64,000 nt of DNA from Antedon mediterranea (Eukaryota; Echinodermata; Crinoidea; Comatulida; Antedonidae). The DNA lies in assembly GCF_964355755.1 (NCBI RefSeq), contig NC_092673.1, positions 31,315,001-31,379,000 on the forward strand, given 5' to 3'. Shown here in pieces: positions 1 to 11,044 of this stretch. Position numbers and translations under genes: made by a program. Positions within the stretch are counted from its first letter, which is position 1. The number at the start of each line of letters is the position of its first letter. The notes below the pieces were generated by a model that saw only the letters and a list, made by a program, of their open reading frames with translations, was not told where the DNA came from and searched no databases.

Positions 1-160
1 GTAGTAACAAAGCACTGTACAATATTTTAATACATTTATGATATAAATAAACCATGAATGAAACGTGTCTGTTATACGTGTAATAAACTAACTTTTGCCT
101 ACACATCTGAAATATTCATACTATAACTACTATTTCTCGTTCTACACTACAACCTGTAAA

Positions 161-1390
161 TTACACCCTAACAAAATCTTTATATTTGCTATTAGGTTTC
201 GAAACTCGGCCACTGCGAGTTACAAGGTTAGGTGAACTTTCGCTTGATATAGCAGGTGGCTCTGCTTCTTCCGCTGTTGGTGTTGGCAGGACGATTACTT
301 TTGGTTGATGTTCTTACATTCCGTCGCTCTCTGTCGCTATTTGAACTAACGCTTTTCTGTTGCGGCAGAGGATTCCTTTATCGGTTCTAATATCGTACGA
401 TCTTGGTTCGCTACGTTTACCAACAACTTTTCCATACTTCTGTTGGTCGCGAATGTAGATCTCGTCTCCTATGTTTAGCTCTGTTGACGCTTTAGCGTTA
501 TGTCTGCTAATAAAATTTCTCCGTTGGTTTTCTCTGTATTTATGTTCGCGTTCATGTATTTGAACTGTTCCACTTTTCAGGAATTCTGGTATAAGTTGTG
601 CATTGCTTATAGGAACTTGCGTGCGTTATCTCCTACCCATCAGTAGTTCGCTTGGTGATCGACCATTGTGTAGTGGGGATGACCTATAGGAAAGCAATGC
701 CAAATAAGGATTGTCATTTTTCTTTAAGAGTCCTTTAATGGTTCGTACCGCTCTTTTCGCCTCTCCATTCGATTGGGGGTAATTTGGTGAGCTTGTGACA
801 TATACAAACCGGTATTCCTTAGCAAACTTAAGAAATAGTTCAGAACTAAATTGTGGACCATTCTCCGAGATCACTACATCCGGTATGCCATGAACTGCGA
901 ATGTTTGTTTTAGTTTATTTATGACGCGTTCTGACGAAGTCTCAGGTAGATGTGCAATTTCAATCCATCGCGAATAATAATCGACGATGATATAATCCTT
1001 TTGGTTGAAATGGAATAAATCCATCCCCAGCCGTTCCCACGGTCTGGAAGGCATGGCGGATGGTATCAATGGTCCAACTCTTGCAGGATTGTTTTTGGCA
1101 CATGTATTGCATTTCTTGACTACATCCTCAATCTCACCTGAAAGTCCTGGCCACCAAATTGAGACTCTGACTCTTGCGCGACATTTTGTGATACCTAAAT
1201 GTCCTTGGTGTATTCGGCTGAGAATGTCAAGGCGCATAGCTCGAGGAATCAGTATTCTTCCATCATACATTATCCAGTCTTTCACGATTGCTAAGTGTGC
1301 TCTATGTTCCCAATATAGATGGCCAACCATTTTGACAATACTTTCTTATTTCCTGACACTCTGCATCTGCTTCTTGTGCTGCTAATGTTT
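161..1390 (-). pseudogene. Ty3/gypsy-like pol fragment: integrase core and C-terminal tail, broken
   Basis: This is the 3' part of a retrotransposon polyprotein. Reading down the minus strand it shows the zinc-binding HHCC region (HxGHLGITKC ... CNTCAKN), then the DDE integrase core (GMDLFH, a D in IIVDYYSRW, ISENGPQF, and an E in SNGEAKRAV). A basic C-terminal tail follows (KVVGKRSEPRSYDIRTDKG), ending in a TRSGRVSKP motif typical of gypsy pol ends. The frame is broken three times: a frameshift near 1320, an in-frame TAA at 626-628 and another TAA at 314-316. The frame then stays open to a stop at 161-163. It is therefore a dead copy. It lies in the same orientation as the reverse transcriptase and gag pieces at 4300-5792 and probably came from the same element, but no RNase H region joins them. 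Confidence 0.85.
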
Positions 1391-2030
1391 CTCTTAAGAT
1401 ATCTTAAGTATCGTTACCGGCATATACCCATTCTCATCGGACTATCGTGCCGGAAATATAACCGGTATATACCGGCTTTCTGTGAGAAAGGAGTCAGGCA
1501 TATTCGGCCAATATAAAAAGTCTCTGACAAAATAATTATTGAGGGCGTCCTTTATTGTTATTATTTTTGTCTAGGGATATATGGCGGCGAATGTTAGGTT
1601 ACAGATTATTATCTTCCTTTATAGCATATTTATGCAATACATGCTATGTACAGTATATTGTGCATATATTATACAGGTACAGCAATTAATTAGCCGTCAA
1701 TCGGCAATCTGTAAAACACCTTAGAAGGCTGTACAATTTACAAGGCGACGAAGGGTCAGGCTAGTTAGGCACCAACAAAGAGCTATATGGCCTAGGCTAG
1801 GCCTGCTATAGATTATGCTACAAATTTCTTCTTGTCCCCTTATTTTAAGCAGCTCATTATCCCTCCAGTTCGACATTATTATTGTTAATTGAATTGAATC
1901 GGCGCCAAAGTGATACACTTGACTGCGCAAGGTGTCTGAAGCCTCGACAGGGAACCCCGGAATATAACGGAGTTACGTTCTCACAGAATGCCCGTCTGGC
2001 ATTGCGGGGAATATCCCTAGAATATTACTA
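1391..2030. other. Unassigned spacer between integrase and LINE
   Basis: I see no coding region here. There are several short palindromic strings (ccggtatataccgg near 1460) and TAGGCCTA-type motifs near 1790. In an intact gypsy element the RNase H domain should lie here, and no trace of it can be read in any frame. The DNA flanking the LINE 3' end is not recognisable gypsy sequence either, so the locus has been rearranged. Confidence 0.4.
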
Positions 2031-4297
2031 TTCAAATTCAAATTCAAATATTCTTTATTCATCCTCAATCATGAAAATATACAACAACAATATATGAGAA
2101 CATAAAAAAGATGAAAAGGAAACACATAAAAACTCAAAAGAGCTTGATTAGTTGTGTCCCCCTATGTCCCTAACTAGCCTAAAAAACTAAAACATAAATA
2201 CTAAAAAAAGCTAAATCCTGCAACAAGTATTATTTTTAAAATTATTTGTAAAATGATAATAAATGTTCTTTAAACAATGATTTAAATATATATATTGATT
2301 TGGTACTTTGTAGTTCGTAATTCAAGTCATTCCACAATTTGGGTCCCACACATGACACAGTAAAACTAGTAGAAGTACGATTACGTTTTCTGAGTCTCAT
2401 TTTGTCTTTAGATCTTGTATTATAATTATGGTAAGAACCATTTTTAATAAAGAGCGATGAAAAACGCACGTCCTGATTAGTAGTAACATTATACATGAAA
2501 AGCCCAATTTGGTACTTATTGATATCCGCAATTTTAAGAAGTTTAAATTTATAGAAACATTCAGTCATTGAATCATTAAACTTTGACCATGTTATAGCTC
2601 GTAATGCCCTTTTCTGGAGTTTAAATAACTCATCTAAATAACTTGGAAATGTGCTACACCATATTATGTTGCAATAATTTAATACTGGTTCAATGAGTGA
2701 TTTGTATATTGTCCAGAGAGCATAGGTTGGTAAAAAATGTCTTACTTTATATAGTATGCATACATATCGAGATATTTTCCTAGCTGTAACATTGATGTGG
2801 TTCTTATATGTGAGAAATTCATCAATATGTACTCCAAGGAATTTAGTCGATTTAACTCTATCTATTCTTTTATTGTTGACATAAATATTTACATTCTCTA
2901 AATTACTTGGATTTCGCTGATTGCGGAAAATTATGTAATTAGTTTTTTTAACGTTGATTGATAGTTTATTGCACATGAACCAATCCGAAACATTTTTTAG
3001 TTCACCATTAACTAGTTCTATGAGCGTATCCAAGTTTTCGTGAGATGCAGATATGTTTGTGTCGTCAGCAAATAAAACAAAAGATAACGAGTTTGAGCAA
3101 TTAAATACATCGTTAATGTACAAAATAAAAAGTAGAGGCCCCAGAATTGAACCCTGTGGTACACCGCAATTTATATCCATCAAACACGAACTTGTGTTAT
3201 CAATAGACGTAAATTGTTTCCTTCCACTAATATAGTTTCTAAACCATTTAAGGGCCGTGCCTCTTATGCCATAGTGTTCCAATTTTTTAAGAAGTATATC
3301 ATGGTTGATGGTGTCAAACGCTTTTGACAAATCAATAAATATTCCGATGGTATTTTTTTTCTTATCAAGCGCATCGGTTATTCGTTCAACCAGATCTATA
3401 ACGGCCATAAAACTAGAACTGTTTTTTCTGAAACCATATTGTGCATTATTAAGGATGTTAAACTTTGTGATATAATTATTTACTCTAATTTGAACAATTT
3501 TTTCAAGAATTTTTGAAGCGGTAGGCAGAATAGAGATCGGCCTATAATTACTGACGTCACTTTTATTGCCAGATTTAAAAATTGGAACTACTCTAGCTAC
3601 TTTCATACTATCAGGGACCATGCCTGTCTCAAGAGAGAGGTTAAAGATATGTACAAGAGGAGATGCCACAGCAGCAATAATATGTTTTAGAATGCGATTA
3701 CTTAAGTTATCAACACCTTCTGAATTTGAATTTTTGATTTGACTAACTATTTCAATGACCTCTTCTTCATTCGTAGGATTGAAAAATATGGATTGGGATT
3801 GACTCTCTTTCATATATTGTTTAAAGTCAGAATTGTTTACATTTGGTATTTTGTTTGCTAATTCATTTCCAATGTTGGAGAAGAAGTCATTAAAAGCGTC
3901 AGACATACCTTTTGGATCACATACCAAAGTTTTATTACTACTGTATGGTTAATTACCTCATTTGGCTTAACACTCGATTTTTTTCTATTTAGAACTTCAT
4001 TTAAAACTTTCCATGTTTGCTTTGAATCGTGTCGAGCTGCATCCAGTTTTTTGGAATAATATTGTTTTTTCCGAATTCTAATTAAATGAGTTAATTTATT
4101 TTTGTACTTTTTATATATATTTTTTAATAATTGTGTTGGGTTTTTAAGGTATTTTTTATCAAGTTTATTTTTCTTTTTTATTGAAATCAAAATTCCTGTT
4201 GTGATCCATGGTTTTTTCTTTGTATTACCATTTGGCTTATTACTTTTTGTAGGTATGTTATTATCTATGAGATTGAATAGTTTTTTAATAAATACAA
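2031..4297 (-). mobile_element. 5'-truncated non-LTR retrotransposon (CR1/L2/jockey-type LINE)
   Basis: The minus strand encodes a long reverse transcriptase (stop at 2242). Visible motifs in order: NYRPISILPTASKILEK, YGFRKNSS, the catalytic segment DLSKAFDTINHDILL, GVPQGSILGPLLF, the FADDTN active site, LSINVKKTNYIIF, and the C-terminal GPKLWNDLN motif shared by CR1 and jockey-like LINEs. The linker before the RT (KKPWITTGILISIKKKNKL) is in another frame, so there is a frameshift near 3930-3950. The 3' end carries three copies of TTTGAA (2031-2051), the kind of short tail repeat seen in CR1/L2 elements. The endonuclease domain is missing. The upstream edge abuts gypsy RT sequence at about 4297. 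Confidence 0.85.
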
Positions 4298-4299
4298 TG

Positions 4300-4740
4300 C
4301 CGTCAATACCATCTAAAATTACTGACATTGTGCGCTGAAAAATTTCAGGCGCAGACGATATACCAAATGGTAGTCTTTGGAAGCAAAAGCGACCAAACGG
4401 TGTAATAAATGTTGTGAGCTCCTTAGTGGAGTTATCTAAAGGTATCTGCCAAAATCCACGGTTGGCATCTAACTTAGTGAAAACCTTACTCTTAGACAGT
4501 TTTGCTAAGCTCGACTCGACTGTGTTCATGGGATGAACCTCCCTTAGAACAGAATTAAGGTGTGTTAGATCGACGCAAATGTGTACAGACCCATCCTTTT
4601 TCGGTACACAGACCATACCAGAACACCACTCTGTAGGTTTCTGTATTGGGACAATTACTCCTAGATTAACCATACGTTCAATTTCTGTTTTTACCTATGT
4701 AAAAGAGGGTGGGGAACATTTCGTGGAGCAAACATGCTTA
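4300..4740 (-). pseudogene. Ty3/gypsy-like reverse transcriptase N-terminal fragment
   Basis: The minus strand reads through RT motifs typical of gypsy elements: GVIVPIQKPTEWCSGMV, VPKKDGSVHICVDLTHLN, the first catalytic aspartate in FTKLDANRGFWQIPL, TPFGRFCFQRLPFGI and SSAPEIFQRTM. It ends abruptly after ILDGIDGIV, just before the expected second catalytic motif (xxDD), where LINE sequence starts. A frameshift near 4690 separates the upstream APRNVP segment from VKTEIERM. Protease and the RNase H part of pol are absent. Confidence 0.8.
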
Positions 4741-4769
4741 TGTACGGTGGCCCACAACTGTCACGCACA

Positions 4770-5040
4770 CTATTAAATCATATTCACACAATTAAAGAAG
4801 AAATCACACAATTAAAGAAGGAATCGCATATAAACAAAAGAAAGCATGAAAATATAAAACGAAATGCACAAAGAAAGAAGAAACGCGCAATTAAAGAAGA
4901 GCTAAGCACAATTAAAGAAGTCCGCAAAAAATTTGAAAACTCCTTGCACAATTAAAGAAGTCCGCAACAAATTCGAAAGCTCCTCGCACAATTAAAGAAG
5001 TCCGCAACAAATTCGAAATTACCTCGCACAATTAAAGTAC
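4770..5040. repeat. Minisatellite with cacaattaaagaag core
   Basis: Several copies of a unit beginning gcacaattaaagaag; the last three (about 4904-5033) are regular and near 44 bp (gcacaattaaagaagtccgc then aacaaattcgaa...). Upstream copies are irregular. It sits between the RT fragment and gag of the gypsy element, where protease should be, so it may have replaced or expanded within that segment. Confidence 0.8.
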
Positions 5041-5077
5041 AGTAGTCAGTATGGATCGCCATCGCCGCCTCCGGCAG

Positions 5078-5792
5078 CAGATACATGACCTGTTCTACCA
5101 CACCATTTACATTTGGTATTTTGGCCACTATCGGCACTACTGCTATGATGACTAGGCTTACTACTACTAGCATTTCTATTTGCACTATGTTTACTGTATT
5201 TAGACTTATTTTTATAATTGACAACGTCCACTGGTTTCTCAGAACCAATTTCTTTCATGTGAACTTTAGCGGCTTCAGCGCCCCGCCCCATTGAGATTGC
5301 TTTCGTCAATGTCAAATCGTTTTCACGTAACAGATTTGCTTTCAGACCATTGTCTATCGTTCCGTTTACAATTCTGTCACAAGTTAGTGCGTCCTTTAAC
5401 TCTCCAAAATCGCATGAATCAGACAATAGTTTTAATTCAGTCACGAATGAATCAAATGTTTCTCCCTCCTTTTGCACTTTGGAGTTAAAAATGTATCTCT
5501 CATAAATGACATTTGTTTTGGGTACAAAATATTCCTCTAATTTCTCTAACACAGTATCTGTTGTTAAAGTGGTCTCGTCTAATTTGAAAGTCATGTAGAT
5601 TTTGTAGCACTCTCTTTCCATGGTGCTCAGTAATGAGGCAATGCGGATTTTTGCATCTTTGGCCCTCAGACCTGTAGCTATTTCGTAGTTGAGCCACTGG
5701 CTTTTCAAAAATTTCCAGTTTTCCCGTACATCTTTAATCGCGGTACCAACGTCCATGGGCGACGGTATCGGAAAGTTAAGTGAAGTAGCCAT
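5078..5792 (-). pseudogene. Ty3/gypsy-like gag, truncated in the zinc knuckle
   Basis: The ORF starts at the ATG at 5792 (MATSLNFPIPSPMDVG) and stays open for about 238 residues. It has a capsid-like helical region (ENWKFLKSQWLNYEIATGL ... MERECYKIYMTF ... LEEYFVPKTNVIYERYIF) that resembles gypsy gag proteins, a basic Ser/Lys-rich linker, and the first half of a CCHC zinc knuckle (CKWCGRTGHV). The last cysteine of the knuckle and all downstream sequence are lost at a breakpoint near 5078. The minisatellite at 4770-5040 follows. Confidence 0.75.
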
Positions 5793-5873
5793 GTCTACTA
5801 CTGTTTTGTCTACTACTAGTCTATTTAGGCGTATGTACGTATGTTGTAGGCCTATGTATGTACTCACAGTTCG

Positions 5874-6640
5874 GGTGTCTCGAAAACAGAGACCTCGAAA
5901 ACAGAGACCCGAGACCCAGGGTCTCTGAAAAAATCTCGAAAACAGAGACCCTCCTATAGAACGTAATATTGACTTAATATTGAGACGTTTTAGTGGGGGT
6001 CTCTGTTTTCGAGAAAAACTCAAAAACAGAGACCCCCACTAAAACGAGGCTTCATTTATCATTTCCAAACATGCGAGGTATATGCGGCGAATAAACGGTA
6101 ACTGATATGCCAATCAAAGAACATGCCGCAACGATAAGAAGAGATTGATGAGTTCTTGAACGCGTGTGAAAATACTGTCATTTTGGAATACAGGGTCGAC
6201 GTCCTAGAAGTAAGATGTATAAATGCATGCTGTGCCTTTTGGAAGCTAAAAAGCGGGAGCTTATTTAAAAAGCTGACACTAGTTTCATAACATTTATTTA
6301 CAAGCATAAAAGATAATAACGTACAATACAATAACAAAATGATATGAGGTCAGACTTTGAGGCAGACTGGAGGATGAAGACAAATATATTGTGTCGGGCG
6401 AGCCTTAAAAAAGAAATGAATTTTTAAAAAATAAATAAATTGATAAATAAATAAACATAAATTCACGGTTTTTGCGATAAAAGTTGGGTTTTAATAATTT
6501 ATGACCAAGCTCGTTGGTGGGTATTTGCAACACTCTTAATAAACAGGGATTATATTAGGGGGTCTCGGGAAATCTTGAAAAAAGAGACCCCCAATATAAT
6601 GAGACGTTTTTGTGGGGGTCTCTGTTTGAGTTTTTCCAGT
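5874..6640. repeat. Palindromic 'gtctctgttttcgag' repeat cluster
   Basis: The motif GTCTCTGTTTTCGAG and its complement occur repeatedly at 5877-5960, and as a strong hairpin at 5982-6049. The hairpin arms read agacgttttagtgggggtct and agacccccactaaaacg around a short loop. Two more arms occur at 6558-6632 (gggggtctc ... gagaccccc). The outer copies may be the two ends of one non-autonomous element of about 760 bp, but I could not define termini or a target duplication. Confidence 0.6.
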
Positions 6641-6641
6641 A

Positions 6642-7850
6642 TCTATATTATAAGTGAGAGAGTTTGTCTGTCTGTCTGTCTGTTTGTTCGTTATACAAAT
6701 TTTTGTTACTGCACGTAACCTTACATATTGAGCATCAATTGTCTGTCTGTCTGTCTGTTTGTTCGTTATACAAATTTTTGTTACTGCACGTAACCTTACA
6801 TATTGAGCATCAATTGTCTGTCTGTCTGTCTGTTTGTTCGTTATACAAATTTTTGTTACTGCACGTAACCTTACATATTGAGCATCAAAATGACCGCAAT
6901 TTTACCAGGAAGGTTCTAAACTACATTTGAACATCATCCGCCATCTAGGATCCAAGTTAGGAGCCAAAATGGCCCACTTTTCCCCACTTTCGATGTTTGT
7001 TCGTTATACAAGCTTCTGTTTCTGCACGTAACCATACATATGGGGTATCAAAATGATCACAATTGTACCGGGAAGGTTTTAAACTAATTACTACATTTCA
7101 AAAAGGTGGGAAAGAGGGGTTGGGAGATAGGGTGTAAAAGTTGGGGTTCAGGGGATAGTGGGGATTTTCCATAGGCTAGGTGTAGTAGGTTATCAAATTG
7201 ACCAGAATTGTGGTAGGAAATTGTTTAAGTATTTTAATTATCCCTGGGAAGGGGATGAGAGTTTGGGGTGGGGAAGTAGGCCTATCACCATGACTGAAAC
7301 TGTACTGGGAATGTACTACATTTTAAAACTGCCACTGAGGGATTATGGGTTGGGAGTGATGGCTAACATAATTTGTCTGGAATCGTCTTAAACACATCAC
7401 CCAGTATCTGGGGTGTGTTGGGAGGAAGGAGGGGGAGCGGAAATACTGGCGTAATGAAGTATATGATTGGAATTGTACTAGGAAAAGTTACTAAATTTGA
7501 ACTGTCCAGGGGTAGAGTTGTTAAGGTTTGTTAATTGTGGCTGGGATGGTGAGAGGTGAGAGGAGAAAGAAGGCTGGGAGCCCGCAGATCAAAATTAGCT
7601 AATATGACACCTATTCATTTACAAAGTTTACAACGTACTTAAACCATAGGCCTATCGTAGCTATGTATATACTCATTTGAAGTTGAATTTGTCCTGGGAA
7701 GAGTTTGTTTTCAAAAAATAGTGTGGGGTGTGGAAAGTATAGGGACATACTGGCGTTGGGTGTTATATACTGAGAAGGCTTTAAACTAATTTTGAAACCC
7801 ACCCTGGAGCGGGTATAACTGCTAGTAAAGAATAATAATAATTGACAGTG
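6642..7850 (+). mobile_element. Helitron-like repeat with 78-bp tandem units (tentative)
   Basis: The sequence starts TCTATATTATAAGTGAGAG directly after an A, which resembles the 5' end of animal Helitrons (TC start, insertion after A). A (gtct)n stretch follows, then three near-perfect 78-bp tandem units at about 6662-6895. Decayed copies of a motif (atcaaaatgaccgcaatttt then ccaggaaggtt) recur at about 7048, 7190, 7287, 7458 and 7665. I found no convincing 3' hairpin plus CTRR end, so the right boundary is uncertain. Open frames in it are by-products of the tandem repeat. Confidence 0.4.
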
Positions 7851-8411
7851 ACCAATCTATGTATATGAGTTGGATGGTGAGAATATTTCTCTTTGGAAAT
7901 TGAAAAAAGGTAAGTGTGTTAACACACTTTACTTTCTTTCAATTTCCATCTTAAATCATTGATGAATGCTAGGCCAGGAAGCGAGGCTATTAAAAAAGAG
8001 TGCTCCAACTTTAGATGCATCTATAGATGGCGTGAACGTGATCAGTTAACGTCATGTGGCATTGGCAACAATTCTCAAGAAGTTTACAGAAAGCTGAATG
8101 TGCATTAGGGCACATTAATTATCACCATTCTATGATAGCTACCTACTTCCTAAATATAACTTAACCTATACAAAATATCTCTTTAATTATATAAAAAAAA
8201 AAAATTTTAATGGGGTTGCCCAGCCTGTTCAAGCTATGTCCATGTTTATAATATAATATCTCCCCTATAGTAAAATGTCATAATTATGCCATAATTATCA
8301 AGATTTCTGGCAGAATTAAAAATATACTATCACTGTATCAGTATCAGTTAACCTTCCTGCCTTAATATATGGTTATATACTTTGCATGTATAACAAAAGC
8401 GCACTCTAATA
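7851..8411. other. No gene recognised; short palindrome
   Basis: No coding region is visible. The only structure I see is an 18-bp perfect palindrome, aagtgtgttaacacactt, near 7911-7930. Confidence 0.4.
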
Positions 8412-8972
8412 CCCCTTTCACACCAAAACTCTGGAGTGTCTCCAGAGACACCCCGGGGTTTATGATCATTCAAAACGTCGAGAAACTCCGGAGATACCTC
8501 TTTCACACCAACCTAGCAACTCCGGGGTTTATAAAATAAAATTGTAAATGTCGCCCTCTATTTTGTTTTTTTACATAGCGACGATCATTAGAATCATTTT
8601 AATTAATAATATGTTTAATTTAATAATTACTTTCAAAAGTCTCAGAAGTAATATAATGTTTTATTGATACTACTTATTATTTTTGAACCCGCTATATATG
8701 TTGTACAAATATTTAAAGTATTTTGAAATAAAACTAAAGCAATGAGTGATCGTGTGAGGATGACCTTTTGACCCGAAACACTCCGGAGTTTGATGTTGGT
8801 ACCTTTCACACCAAAACAGCGGGGTGTCCCCGCAGTTCGCTCTCCGGAGAATGTCCGGAGCTGTTCAACCCCGCAGTTTTAAACTCCGGAGTTGCTTGAT
8901 TTTACCTTTCACACCAAACAGCGGGACGTCAACTCCGGGGTGTCTCCGGAGTTTTGCTTTTGGTGTGAGGGG
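8412..8972. mobile_element. MITE with CCCCTTTCACACCA inverted ends
   Basis: The left end reads CCCCTTTCACACCAAAACTC and the right end is its complement (GTTTTGCTTTTGGTGTGAGG). TA flanks both sides, consistent with a 2-bp target duplication. The inside contains many copies of the palindrome CTCCGGAG and three further internal 'ctttcacacca' repeats (about 8500, 8803 and 8907), suggesting stepwise rearrangement. It has no coding capacity. Confidence 0.75.
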
Positions 8973-11044
8973 TATAATAAAAGTACTTTGAAAAATTATA
9001 AAAAAAAAATAAATTGTATCAAGAATAAAATTTGGAACTATTTTATAGCCATTGATTTTGTTATAAACTATCCCTTCACTTTAAAATATCTGTAAGCTAA
9101 AAAATGAAAGCAATACTGGATATGGAACTTTACTTTCTATACTATTGTGGGTGTTTTTTGTGGTGTATTCATTATTTGATACATATAGATAATATAAAAA
9201 AGTGGGGCATAATTCGAATGAAAAACACATTGCTGAGGAAGCACGAATTGTTAAGTTATGTTCAACAATGTATCAAACCATTTGGAATCGTTTTGTTTGT
9301 GTGTGTACCTATTGGCTACTTTGTAATTAAAGTGTGGTCTAGCAATAACCTGTGCTCCGCACGATCTTGTCTACCTTAAAAATAATTTGCATGGGATAAT
9401 TAGGCTAAGTATTATAAAAGCGCAATACTGGATTGGATATTGGACTTTGTGCTGTGTGAATATTAATCTAGGGTGCACATCAGAAAGTGACGTCTGTTAA
9501 TCAGTCGTTAGATTAAAACATTTTAATGATAAAATATAAATATAAATTAAGTTATAGAATTAAGATGTGAGCATTGGAATAATAAAACGGACTTTAAAAT
9601 CAACACAAAAAGTCGAAATTAGATGATGCGCCCGGACACAAACTTTTATATCTGATATTTTGTGGAAACACAACTTCGGAATCAATTTAGTTGTGTGTGT
9701 GCATGTGCTTTTTTGTTGTTTTTTTTTTTTCATTTACATTTTTTTTATTTTTAATGGTTTTTTATATTTTGCAATTTTTTTGCTTGAGGTTTGGTATCTT
9801 TTTTGCTACTCTTTGTAATTACATTGTGGTTTAGATTTTTTGCTTTAAGCGGAGATACTTATTATTTACACTATCGTGGATTCAAACTCAAACCTACTAA
9901 GCCTTAATTTCAATGGCCACAGCATTTTACTCACAGGGCCAAACCGTGATTTACAAAATACTTTCTGTTCATAGGATAGGTGAAATTAATTAAAACTTCA
10001 ACGACGCGATCAGTCGATACGGTTGGGCGGCTGTCGAGACTAAATGCCGTTTTAAAATCGGGCCATTGCGGTACACAACAAAGAAGGTTGTGTAGTTGAT
10101 ACGTGACGTGACAACTCGCAAAACATGGCCAAATTACTGCTATTTTTTGCCTTTTTTAGTGTTTATCCTTAAAATTCAGGAAAGTGACATAGCCTGTCGT
10201 GTCCGGCCCATCAATAAACTTCAGTGTGCCAAATGTGAGCACGTACCGTTCAGTGGTTTTGGAGAAGATACGTAAAATACGAGTAATTTGTTTACATCGT
10301 TAAAATGGCAATGTTTTAGGCCCTAGCAACTCAGATTTTCATGTTTTTTTTTTCTTTATTGGATTGTTATCCAACAGTTTCTCTGAGAATCATTGCCGAA
10401 TCGTCCCGCTACCATTAAAAAAGGCAGGCAGTGCTTTGGATGCCGAGTAGAACAGATATAGACAGCACGCAAAAACCTTGCATAAATTCTCAAAAAGCTG
10501 AACAAACATTTTCGTTCAATGGTAAACTAATAGTAGTAATACCAAACGCTTGTGATATGTAATTAACCAATCAACTTGCATGAATACAATCAGGTGTGTC
10601 AGTAATTCAATACTGTGTGTTTGTACTGTGTGTTCAAATGCAATCATTTGCATCACCAACCGCCATCACAATAAAGAGGCTGGACCAAACCAAAATGGTA
10701 GATTCACAATATTTTAAGACATGAAATTTCATTACCAAAATACAAATAAAAAAATTTTATAATTGGTGTTTAGTAGAGTAAATAAAAAAATCATGGAGTT
10801 CTGAAAAAATGTGGTTTTAAAACTAATGAGTGATAAACACCCCTCTGGGCCTGATATGGTACAATCCATTATTGATAAAATATGTCAGTAACAAACACCT
10901 CTTTTATAGGCTACAAAACAGACAATACAAAGTTTTTGACTGTAAAGTATGGTTTAATAAGCATGACCACTAACTAAATGCACTGTATTGTGGCAAAAAT
11001 GCTTCAAGAGCACATTAGCAGTACTTGAACACTTCCTGCTACAG
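8973..11044. other. Non-coding stretch with a possible decayed SINE
   Basis: There is no supported gene. On the minus strand, about 9960 to 9865 has a B-box-like GAGTTTGAATCC and may be an old tRNA-derived SINE. The 5' exon or exons of the plus-strand gene that begins by 11045 could lie here, but I found no convincing one. Confidence 0.3.

Noticed and set aside
1-160. LTR of the gypsy element
   Set aside because: It is in the expected place, but no matching copy beyond gag (5800-5870) could be recognised and no primer-binding site was seen.
2031-4740. Simple model of a LINE inserted into an otherwise intact gypsy pol
   Set aside because: The DNA beyond the LINE 3' end is not the continuation of the RT, RNase H is missing, and no target duplication could be read.
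6664-6930. 88-aa frame with a repeated SVCLSVCSLYKF motif
   Set aside because: It is a translation of the 78-bp tandem repeat, open only because the unit length is a multiple of three.
9104-9379. 91-aa open frame with hydrophobic segments, plus strand
   Set aside because: No family resemblance and no splice or promoter context; AT-rich chance ORF is simpler.
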